64,000 nt of DNA from Adhaeribacter pallidiroseus (GTDB taxonomy: Bacteria > Bacteroidota > Bacteroidia > Cytophagales > Hymenobacteraceae). Location of the stretch: NCBI RefSeq assembly GCF_003340495.1, contig NZ_QASA01000001.1, positions 6,076,001 to 6,140,000 on the forward strand, in the 5' to 3' direction. Shown here piece by piece: positions 1 to 8,800 of the stretch (its first letter is position 1; the number at the start of each line of letters is the position of its first letter). The notes below the pieces were generated by a model that ran no database searches, was not told the origin of the DNA, and saw nothing but the letters and a program-made list of their open reading frames with translations. A program made the position numbers and the translations under genes.

Positions 1-212
1 GCTTTTGCTGTTTTAAATATGGTAAGCCAAGTAAGTAGTGGTTCGTTGTTCAATTTATAAGCAGTAAAACACAAGCATTATAATATCAGGCCGGCGACTT
101 ACTAGAGGAGTATTATTTGATTTGAAAATGGAAACAGATAGCATCTTCGCTGCTATAATTTAAAATTTAATATTACCAGTAATTAGCCTGAAACCTGCAG
201 CGGGCCCTGGGT

Positions 213-1067
213 TTAAGCCTTTTCTTGTACTGCGTTGCTGGCAGCTTCCCAACCAATAATAGCGGCTTTCCGAATGTTTCCCCAATGGTAACCACCTATA
301 ACACCTGTTGCTTGAATAATACGGTGGCACGGAATCAGAAAGGCTACTGGATTGTCGCCGATGGCTGTGCCCACGGCCCGGGAAGCATTGGGTAAATTTA
401 TTTTTTTGGCTATTTTGCCGTATGTAGTTAATTGGCCATGGGGTATTTTCAAAAGGGCTTCCCATACTTTTAATTGAAACTCGGTGCCTTTCAGGTGTAG
501 TTTAATCTGGTTTAACTGGCTCCAATCGTGATTAAAAATATACAAAGCATTTTGCTGTGCTGTATCTACTAGTTGCTGATAACTAGCCTTTGGAAACTTG
601 GCCTGCAATTTTAAAAAAGCGGCTTGTTCTTCTTCGGCAAATGCCAGGTAGCAAATACCTTTACTGGTAGAAGCCACTAGGACTGTACCAAACGGACTAT
701 CGGCGAAACTATAATTAATAGCCAGGTTCTCGCCCCCATTTTTATATTCGCCGGGTGTCATGCCTTCTAGGTTCACGAATAAGTCGTGCAAGCGGCCCGG
801 TCCCGACAATCCACTGGCGTAAGCCGCCTCAAACAAGGTAGCCTGCTGCTCTTGCAACATTTGCTTGGCATATTGTACCGTTAGGTATTGTAGAAATTTT
901 TTTGGACTAACGCCGGCCCATTCGGTAAAAAGCTTTTGAAAATGGAAAGGACTCAGGTGTATTTTTTCGGCTATTTCGTCTAAACCTGGCTGGGTCTTAA
1001 AATTGCTTTTTAAGTAAGTAATGGCCGCAGCAATACGGCTATAATTAGTCTGCGTTTGGGCTCCCAT
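213..1067 (-). CDS. Ada-like protein: AraC-type HTH fused to O6-methylguanine-DNA methyltransferase
   Basis: The 284-residue protein joins an AraC-type helix-turn-helix region (about residues 10-105, with LDEIAEKIHLSPFHFQKLF) to an MGMT domain. The C-terminal half carries SRAVGTAIGDNP followed by IPCHRII, whose Cys (about residue 247) is the alkyl-acceptor of this family. It should remove alkyl groups from O6-alkylguanine in a suicidal transfer and may also activate genes. The N-terminal Ada zinc domain that senses methylphosphotriesters is absent, so induction by that route is not expected. The ATG follows a TAnnTTTG element at 1088-1095. Family assignment is firm; the regulatory role is inferred. 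Confidence 0.93.
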   Translation of the reverse strand: MGAQTQTNYSRIAAAITYLKSNFKTQPGLDEIAEKIHLSPFHFQKLFTEWAGVSPKKFLQYLTVQYAKQMLQEQQATLFEAAYASGLSGPGRLHDLFVNLEGMTPGEYKNGGENLAINYSFADSPFGTVLVASTSKGICYLAFAEEEQAAFLKLQAKFPKASYQQLVDTAQQNALYIFNHDWSQLNQIKLHLKGTEFQLKVWEALLKIPHGQLTTYGKIAKKINLPNASRAVGTAIGDNPVAFLIPCHRIIQATGVIGGYHWGNIRKAAIIGWEAASNAVQEKA

Positions 1068-1087
1068 CTTTTCATTGATTAACTTAA

Positions 1088-1095
1088 CAAATGTA
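1088..1095 (-). promoter_or_regulatory. Putative -7 promoter element of the Ada-like gene
   Basis: On the minus strand this reads TACATTTG, a full match to the Bacteroidota -7 consensus TAnnTTTG. It lies 20 bases upstream of the ATG. No clear -33 TTTG is present. Confidence 0.4.
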
Positions 1096-1249
1096 ATTTT
1101 TAAAAACGGAGTGAACCACCCGAAACTTGCGGTGTTTTAAAAAATGCTGATTAACGACTTGCCGAAGTTAAAAAATTAAAATTATATAAGTTTAAAAGAG
1201 CTGATGGTACTTAATACCGTTGATTACTATTTGCTTTTGTTTGTAGAGA

Positions 1250-2368
1250 TTATTTCTGCTTATTCCAGAGCCGTAAACCTAAACGGTACTCAATTACATC
1301 GGCTTTAATGAGATCGTGCAGTTTTAAACCAGCAGCTACGTAAATAAATCGGGTAATGGGGTAGCGCATTTCTAAACGCTGGTAAAAAGGCGCATCTGAT
1401 TTGTAGGGCCGGTAAGCATACCAGCCCACGTAAGTCCCAAATCCTAACTTACCAATAGCTAACTCGTGCCCAAAATTAAACGCAACTCTTTTTATATCCG
1501 GCGAAGTGCCCGGTTTTACCCGCGGGTCCCAATTACGGCGCGGGATTAACGACGGATCGTAAAAGCCTTCTAGTCCTAGCAGTAGAGTACTTTTTGGATT
1601 AAGTTGGCGCATGGCCGCGATAGCCGCGGATTTAACCACGTACGAAACTGTATCAAAATCGTCGCGTTGTTTAACGCCGGCGCTCCCGCTTATAGTAAAA
1701 GTTAACGGGTGGTTTACGACTGGCCACGGCTGCACCAGGCGATCAATCGTTCGATAACTGTAAAAATTTACGCCCAGGCTAAGAGTGCCAATGTTTATTC
1801 CCAAGTTTGGTTTAGAATTGCCACCATTAGAATAATGGTTTATACCGGCTGCTGCAACTACCGAAAACGTAGAATTAATAAGGCGTTCGTATTCGGTTCG
1901 TAGTTGAATAACGGCATTGAAGGGGGCACTGATTACGTTATTCGTGGCATTTAGGCGGCGGTCAAAATGATTACTGAAATACGCCAATCCGGTACCGATG
2001 CGCATGCTCAAGGTATGCTGTTTTTGCCGATGGATTAATTTATTCAGGTAAATACTGGCCGCCAGTGATTTGCCCAAAGTAGGCTCCTTGTAATTAAGGG
2101 CAATAATCGACAAACCTAACCGGGGATACTGGTATTGTTGGTGCCAAAATTTAGTGCCAGTAGTCTGGTATTGCAGGTTTATTTCAACTCCTTGGGGCTG
2201 CACCCCTTGCAGGTGCCTTATTTTAGGACTATGTACCAGTACTAAACCGTGTTGATAGGTTACGCCTAAACTAAGAGGCAAGTGCACCTGAGCAAAACCT
2301 GACTGATAAAAAAACAAAAGGCCTATTACTGGATATCTGAATTTAATTTTTTTTAACCAAGTACTCAT
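1250..2368 (-). CDS. PagL-like acyloxyacyl hydrolase (lipid A 3-O-deacylase family)
   Basis: A 372-residue protein with an N-terminal signal sequence ending near GFAQ (residue 27), then a beta-strand-rich barrel pattern. Around residue 178 it has HYSNGGNSKPNLGIN, the family signature holding the catalytic His-Ser pair of PagL-type enzymes, which remove an acyl chain from lipid A in the outer membrane. It is about twice the length of classical PagL; the second half (from about residue 220) is a further strand-rich region that could complete a larger barrel. It stands alone, with a divergent outer-membrane barrel gene upstream. Substrate is inferred from the family. Confidence 0.8.
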   Translation of the reverse strand: MSTWLKKIKFRYPVIGLLFFYQSGFAQVHLPLSLGVTYQHGLVLVHSPKIRHLQGVQPQGVEINLQYQTTGTKFWHQQYQYPRLGLSIIALNYKEPTLGKSLAASIYLNKLIHRQKQHTLSMRIGTGLAYFSNHFDRRLNATNNVISAPFNAVIQLRTEYERLINSTFSVVAAAGINHYSNGGNSKPNLGINIGTLSLGVNFYSYRTIDRLVQPWPVVNHPLTFTISGSAGVKQRDDFDTVSYVVKSAAIAAMRQLNPKSTLLLGLEGFYDPSLIPRRNWDPRVKPGTSPDIKRVAFNFGHELAIGKLGFGTYVGWYAYRPYKSDAPFYQRLEMRYPITRFIYVAAGLKLHDLIKADVIEYRLGLRLWNKQK

Positions 2369-2662
2369 TCTTCTGGTTTGGCATCATATTAGCAGCAAAT
2401 TATAATTAAATAGTCCCTTCTCTTTCATGCTTGCGCTAGCCGCGAGTAAAAAATACTTATTACTTCATTCAGTATAAATTACTTAAATCCAAATTTAGAG
2501 ATTTTGGGTATTGGTATAATTTACAATATAAAAACATTTTTTTAATCAAAATTGCAACATTTTATTTTATGTACGTATACCCTCCATAAAACATAATATA
2601 AGTTTAATACAAAATTTTTATTCAAAGAAAAACCCAATTCGATTAACTTAAAATTTATTACT

Positions 2663-3337
2663 ATGAAAAAGATTGCATTTTTACTATTTACAGCTTTAAC
2701 AATATCATTTGCTTCACAAGCTCAGATAGGTATAAAACTTGGCGCAAACCTAACCAATTTAGCCGGTGATTTACAAGATGAAGATAACTTCCAGAATAAA
2801 CTAGGTTTTGTAGGTGGTATTACCTATAACATCCCGCTATCCAGCGATAATTTTGTGTCTATCCAGCCAGAGTTACTGTATTCGCAAAAAGGTTATAAGC
2901 GAGCCGATTATACCGTTACTAACCCAGCCACTCCAACTACTCCAAGTCAGCAATTGCGGTATGAAGGTAAAGTAAATTACAGTTATCTGGATTTACCCAT
3001 CTTGTTAAAAATTAACGCTGGTCCGGTATTTTTTGAAGCAGGTCCTCAGTTTTCATATCTGTTAGGCATTAAAGATAATACCGAAGTAACGGATGTTGCT
3101 ACCGGAATTGATTTTGAATCCTATAACAAGGTTAACAAAGATGCCTTAGCTGAATTTGAAGTTGGCTATGCCGCTGGTGTAGGGGTTCAGATTCCAATGG
3201 GTTTAACTTTAAACTTACGTTATAATGGTAGTGTAAGTGCTTTAGCTAAAGATGATAATGGTGATGAGTTAGCTAACGCCCGTAACTCGGTTTATCAAGC
3301 AACTATTGGTTTTAAACTGCCAACTGGTACCAAATAA
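2663..3337 (+). CDS. PorT-family outer-membrane beta-barrel protein
   Basis: A 224-residue protein with a clean signal peptide (hydrophobic run then SFASQAQ, cleavage near residue 21). IGIKLGANLTNLAG at the mature N-terminus and the alternating strands ending in YQATIGFKLP are typical of the porin-T/OMP_b-brl_2 barrels common in Bacteroidota. It is probably an eight-to-ten stranded outer-membrane protein of unknown cargo. It is monocistronic, preceded by about 290 bases of A/T-rich sequence and followed by a strong hairpin terminator. Confidence 0.85.
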   Translation: MKKIAFLLFTALTISFASQAQIGIKLGANLTNLAGDLQDEDNFQNKLGFVGGITYNIPLSSDNFVSIQPELLYSQKGYKRADYTVTNPATPTTPSQQLRYEGKVNYSYLDLPILLKINAGPVFFEAGPQFSYLLGIKDNTEVTDVATGIDFESYNKVNKDALAEFEVGYAAGVGVQIPMGLTLNLRYNGSVSALAKDDNGDELANARNSVYQATIGFKLPTGTK

Positions 3338-3357
3338 GCTGAAAATTTAAAAAACAC

Positions 3358-3396
3358 AAAAAAGCCGGCAGATAATTTATCTGCCGGCTTTTTTGT
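3358..3396. terminator. Bidirectional hairpin terminator
   Basis: An 11-bp stem GCCGGCAGATA/TATCTGCCGGC with a 3-base loop is flanked by A-run and T-run, so it can end transcripts from both sides. It separates the convergent barrel gene (plus) and M20 peptidase gene (minus). Confidence 0.9.
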
Positions 3397-3451
3397 GTTT
3401 ATACTGTTTAAAGTTTAGTCTTATAAGCAGTCCGCTTCTGACCGTATTATT

Positions 3452-4825
3452 TTATTTACTTTTGCTCATCTCGGCGTAAAATTTATAGAAATAAGGAATG
3501 GTTTCAATGCCTTTTAAAAAATTAAAAATTCCATAATGTTCATTCGGAGAATGAATAGCATCCGAGTCAAGACCAAAACCCATCAATACGGTATCAATTC
3601 CTAACTCTGACTTGAACATCGCTACAATAGGAATACTACCTCCACTGCGTACCGGAATAGGTTTTTTGCCAAAAGTTTGTTCAAAAGCTCTACTGGCTGC
3701 CTGGTAAGCAATAGAGTTGGTGGGCGTTACTACGGGTTCGCCGCCGTGGTGGGGCTTTACTTGTACCGTAACACTCTTGGGGGCAATAGCGGTAAAGTGT
3801 TTTTTAAATTTTTCCGTTATTTCTTCAGAAGTTTGGTTGGGTACCAGTCGCATCGATATTTTAGCAAAAGCTTTAGAAGCAATTACGGTTTTGGCCCCTT
3901 CGCCGGTGTAGCCGCCCCAAATGCCATTTACATCCAGGGTAGGGCGAATAGAGTTCCGCTCCATGGTAGAATAACCGGCTTCGCCGTGTACATCACCTAA
4001 TTGGAGCGCGCTTTTATAGTCTTCCACATTAAAAGGCGCTTTCGCCATTTCGGCGCGTTCTTCAGCTGTTAGTTCCTGCACATTATCGTAAAAACCCGGA
4101 ATAGTAATGTGATTGTTTTCGTCGTGGAGAGAAGCAATCATTTGGCACAAAACGTTTATAGGATTAGCCACCGCCCCGCCGTATAAACCCGAATGCAAGT
4201 CGCGGTTTGGGCCGGTAACTTCTACTTCTACGTAACTCATGCCCCGTAAACCCGAGGTAATAGACGGAACATCGTTGGCAATAATACCAGTATCCGAAAT
4301 AACTATTACATCGGCTTGTAACCGCGCTTTGTTTTGCTGCACGAATATATCTAAATTATTGGAGCCTATTTCCTCTTCGCCTTCTAGCATAAATTTGAGA
4401 TTGCAAGGCAATTGGTTTTGCTGCATCATCAATTCAAAGGCCTTAATGTGCATATACAACTGGCCTTTATCGTCGCAAGCACCCCTAGCGTATATTTTAT
4501 TCTCTTTAATTACCGGTTCAAATGGCGGCGAATGCCATAATTCGTACGGATCGGCGGGTTGCACATCGTAATGCCCATATACCAACACTGTTGGCGAAGC
4601 GGAATCAATTATTTTTTCGCCATAAATTATCGGGTAACCCGCCGTAGGGCAAATTTCTACGTTATCGGCCCCCGCATCCCGTAGTTTCTGCGCCAGATAA
4701 TCAGCTGCTCGTAATACATCGTTGCTAAAAGCAGGATCAGCGCTCACGGATGGGATCCGCAGCAAATCCAATAGTTCCGAGATAAACCGGTCTTTATTAG
4801 CTTCAAGGTAAGAAGTGGGGTTCAT
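3452..4825 (-). CDS. M20-family metallopeptidase (dipeptidase)
   Basis: The 457-residue protein follows the M20 dipeptidase layout: LVYGHYDVQPADP (zinc-ligand His with the conserved Asp two residues on), ARGACDDKGQ (bridging Asp), LEGEEEIGS (catalytic Glu pair), an inserted dimerisation domain around residues 190-330, and a terminal ligand region near DAIHSPNEH. It should hydrolyse dipeptides or similar amides in the cytoplasm, as no signal peptide is present. It lies 118 bases downstream of plsY on the same strand, so co-transcription is possible. Confidence 0.93.
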   Translation of the reverse strand: MNPTSYLEANKDRFISELLDLLRIPSVSADPAFSNDVLRAADYLAQKLRDAGADNVEICPTAGYPIIYGEKIIDSASPTVLVYGHYDVQPADPYELWHSPPFEPVIKENKIYARGACDDKGQLYMHIKAFELMMQQNQLPCNLKFMLEGEEEIGSNNLDIFVQQNKARLQADVIVISDTGIIANDVPSITSGLRGMSYVEVEVTGPNRDLHSGLYGGAVANPINVLCQMIASLHDENNHITIPGFYDNVQELTAEERAEMAKAPFNVEDYKSALQLGDVHGEAGYSTMERNSIRPTLDVNGIWGGYTGEGAKTVIASKAFAKISMRLVPNQTSEEITEKFKKHFTAIAPKSVTVQVKPHHGGEPVVTPTNSIAYQAASRAFEQTFGKKPIPVRSGGSIPIVAMFKSELGIDTVLMGFGLDSDAIHSPNEHYGIFNFLKGIETIPYFYKFYAEMSKSK

Positions 4826-4943
4826 GAGGTTAAATTAAAATACGTTTTCGATAATGCTCTTAAGGTACAATCTAGACTAGCAGAAATAAAGTAGGGCTGC
4901 GTCTTGAGCAAATTTTTAAAATTTTGATTTGATCTAAGCTTAT

Positions 4944-5594
4944 TTAATGGCGTTTACCAAATAAGCTTATGGGAACTTTGCTTTCTACGCCATGTACTAA
5001 ACGATTAATATTTTTGCGATGGGTATATACAACTAAGCCGGCCAGTAAAAAACCAAATATAGTAAGTACGGGTTTATCCGGGTGAAAATCCGGAATCAAA
5101 ATTAATAACAGCGGAAAGGCTAAGGCACCAATCATGGACCCCAACGAAACGTATTTAAAGAGTAACAGCACCACAATAAAAATACCGATGCAAATAAGAG
5201 CCGCCTGGGGTTGAATGGCCAGTACCATGCCCAACAAAGTTGCTACTCCTTTACCGCCTTTAAAGCCTACGTACACCGGAAACACGTGCCCTACTACCGC
5301 CAGAATACCGAAAGCCAACTGATAATAAATTAAGTTTTCCGGCGAAATAGCATGCACTTGTACCAACACATGGGCCAAGGAAGTGGCGGCCCATCCTTTT
5401 AAAATATCAAAAAGCAAGACAAATGTACCGGGTTTTTTGCCCAGAACCCGGAAAGTATTAGTGGCTCCGCCATTTTTACTCCCATAATCACGTACATCAA
5501 TTCCGTAAAACCGTTTACCTACCCAAACTGCGGTTGCTATAGAACCGATTAAATAAGCCGCAATCAATAATCCGATAATCCAGAGAATTTCCAT
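4944..5594 (-). CDS. plsY: Glycerol-3-phosphate acyltransferase PlsY
   Basis: Starting at the internal ATG (MEILWIIGLL) gives 216 residues, the usual PlsY length. A longer reading frame adds 23 charged residues that do not look like a natural start. Motifs are GSIATAVWVGK, RDYGSKNGGATNTFRVLGKKPG (conserved N/GATN block) and GFKGGKGVATLLG (glycine-rich acyl-phosphate site), with about six membrane helices. PlsY transfers an acyl group from acyl-phosphate to glycerol-3-phosphate, the first committed step of phospholipid synthesis in the inner membrane. Confidence 0.95.
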   Translation of the reverse strand: MEILWIIGLLIAAYLIGSIATAVWVGKRFYGIDVRDYGSKNGGATNTFRVLGKKPGTFVLLFDILKGWAATSLAHVLVQVHAISPENLIYYQLAFGILAVVGHVFPVYVGFKGGKGVATLLGMVLAIQPQAALICIGIFIVVLLLFKYVSLGSMIGALAFPLLLILIPDFHPDKPVLTIFGFLLAGLVVYTHRKNINRLVHGVESKVPISLFGKRH

Positions 5595-5804
5595 AGTTTT
5601 TAAATAAGAAGCGCATTTTTCCTTTTTACGGCAACCAGCCATTTCAAGATAATAAAAGTACAAAATCTAATAGCACTTTAATGAGGAACAGGCTTGGCCA
5701 GCAATAAATATTCTGCATTTTGGCTGGATTATAAATTATTAAAGCAAGCCATCTATCTTGTTAATCGTTGCTTGAGCCATGGTACCATAGGGCTTTATTC
5801 AAAA

Positions 5805-5835
5805 TAAAAAGGCGGTACTAGTACCGCCTTTTTTT
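5805..5835. terminator. Hairpin terminator downstream of the 1802-residue protein gene
   Basis: The stem GGCGGTAC/GTACCGCC with runs of A on the left and T on the right can act in both directions. It sits just past the stop codon of the large minus-strand gene and ahead of plsY, separating the two units. Confidence 0.85.
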
Positions 5836-5854
5836 AAATTTCACTAGTCAAAGG

Positions 5855-8800
5855 TTAATTTAAATCAATATCGGGCAAGGCATCGTTATCGGTATTTTTA
5901 GCTTTTTTCTTTTTCTTGGATTTTTCCTGCGGGGCCTCGGCTGGTAAATTGCTGCCTTCGTTGGCCGGAGCTGCTTTTTCTTTACCTTTCTTTTTAGCGG
6001 GCTGTTGTTCTTCCGGAGCAGCTTCTATTTCGGTAGCCGGATCTGATAAATCAGGAGCCGCCGCGGCTTTTTTCGCTTTCTTCCCTTTCTTAGTTGGCGT
6101 TGCTTCGCTTTCTTCGATAAAATCATTGCTTGGCTCTACTGCATCCGCCGCTACTGGAGCCAGGCCTAAGTAGGTTTTCCGGAAGTAATTGACAAACTCT
6201 GTTTTTTCCAGGGCTTCGCCGGCTACTAAACCGCCGGAGCGTTTAGAAGTTACAATGCCATTTACTTTATCATCCGCGGAAGCTACGGTAATAATATTAT
6301 CGGCGTAGCTGATATAGTACCACAAAGAAGGAATCGGCTCCAGATAAATGGTAACAATGTCGCTTTCTGGTCCGCGTTTTACTTCCACGTAACCCGGAAT
6401 CTGCGCATTAATGTCTTTTTTCAAAATATTAGACAAAGACAGCTTGCCTTTACTATGCCAGGCTTGCGTGGTATCGGACCAGTACAAAGGTACGTTATTG
6501 AAAACCAGACTGCGTACCAATTTAGAGGAAGTAGCCGGTAATGGTACGTGACCAGACGCCGTTTTAGCGATGTAATCCTGCACCCCTTTATTGCCAATAA
6601 ACTCGGCTAACTGGTAGCGTAATTCGGTACTGTTGGCATCCAGTGCCTCGGGAGCGCCGCCATTATTATCTACAATCGCGTTGGCCATGGCACCCAGCGC
6701 CGATTCCGGAATGGCCAGATCAAAGACCATAAAAGCATTAAACTGGTATTTGTTCTGATTAATTTTAGCTTTAATGATACCGGCAGTAGTAAGCCCTAAG
6801 GTTTTATTTGACTGAATCAGGTTAAACTTACCTTCGTATCGGGCTTCGGAAGTAGCATCATTATAAGTCATTACGTTTCCTTCGTATTGGGCCGCATCGG
6901 CTTGTTTGGCTTTGCCCAGCATATACTGCTTATTGGCCTTATCGAAAGTTAGTACCCCATTAATGGTAAATACATCTAAATCTGTTTCCTCTACTTTTTT
7001 AGAACCAAAGGTTGGATAAAGTTTGCCGCTGCTACTGGAAACATGCAGACCTGTAATGCTGGCACCTTCTTCCGCGTCTTTGCTTTTCTCCATGTTAATT
7101 TTTACTTCTTTCGGATTAACATCGGAGGCAATGTAGGGCATCCATTCCGACGCATTCGCATCTTTGGCAAAACCTAGTTTAATAAAACCGTTAAAATCCA
7201 GGTGTTCTTTGGTTGAGTTTAAAGTAGCACTTCCTTTAAACTGCACGTTTGGCGCAATAAAGAACTTATCTTCTTCTTTAATCTGGGCCACCGCCGAAGT
7301 ATAAGGTGTGGTGTCGAAAGTAGCGGCTTTCCGGCGCTTTCTGCCTAACAGGCGCATGGGGCCAGTGTTGGTTTCGTTGCTGGCGAGCAAATCACTGCTG
7401 GCGCTATCGGCCGGAGTTTTGGGGGCTTCTTTTTGCGCCTGTGCTGCTTTTTCGGCTTTAAGTTGTTTCTTCGATTTTTTAGGAGTTGCTTCTGCAAGGA
7501 TTTCACCCACCGGCTCTACTTTCGCGGAGTCGCTTGGGGTTTCAACTGGTTTGTCGGTTTTTTTAGATTTACCTATTCCTATTTTTTGCAGTAAGCTTTT
7601 TTTAGCTACCGGAACCGGAGGTTTCGGATTTTCTTTAGCTTCGGCTGCCGCAATTATTTCATCCGCAGAGTATTGTTTGGGTTTTACTTCCGGTTTTACT
7701 TCTTCCGCTATCATGTGGTGCATGGCAAAATCACCAAATTGAAGTTTAAAGGTTTCGGACCCTGCATTCACATAATCCATGGTAGCTTTACCGCGGTACT
7801 CTGTCCGGGAAATTACATCAATTTCGCCTTGGTAAAGTTTATGGTATTTGTTAACCGTATCAATTACCGTAGCTTGTTTAAACGGTCGTAAATCCGATTT
7901 TTCATTAACAAACACCTGACCACTATCCGGCACAATGTGCGCATCGGCAGAAGCAATGAACGGAACACCGCCAATCTGTAAGGTTTGTTTGGTAATGTCG
8001 TAAGTGCCGGAAGCGGCATTAAATTTTAAATTTCCATGGTCCGGGTTTGTCGAAATAAAATAAGCTTTATCGGCCGTAACTCCTTTTGGTTGATTTAGAG
8101 TTACCAGCTTTTTCTTAAAATCATACTTACCCCCACTAAGCGAGGTTTTAAACTGGGCAAATGGGAAGGCTGTACTGGCAAAACCGGCTTTCTCCGGGGA
8201 GAAAGTAGCGTAACCATCTTTTAAATTAAAATCTAACTTAACATCGGTAGCCTGTACAACCGGTTTGTCCGGTGTTTTAGATTTGGCCTCGAAGGTGGCA
8301 TGTTGTCCGGTAAAGCTGGTTCGGCTAAAATGAATTTCCGGAGACGTTACTTTAGCATCAGCACTTTCCAGTTCGCCGTCGCCGGCAAAACCTTTCGGCG
8401 TAACAATGGCAATGCCGCGGTACTTAAATTTATCGCCGTACATGTTAATTGCATCTGTAGTAGTGCTAATATTCATAGTATCGCGCTTAGGCAGCCACTC
8501 CAGTGCGTATTGTTTAAAATTGGCCTGCATAAAATAAGCTTCGCCGATGTTGCCCTCCGCCACAGTTGCTTTGGTGCCTAAGGTTAAAGTTTTATCCAGG
8601 TAAAAAGTAAAGGCATTGGATTGCAACGTGGTGGTTAAATATTTTAATTCACCAACCCCTTGCAAGCCTTTAAAGCTCATGGTAAGCTTGTTGTAATATT
8701 TGCCTTTGCCGCCGTATACTTCAAAGCCATTCTTAGGCAACTCGTATTCAAAACCCAGGGATTGATCGGGCATGATGCCGAGCGTCGTATTAAAATCCGG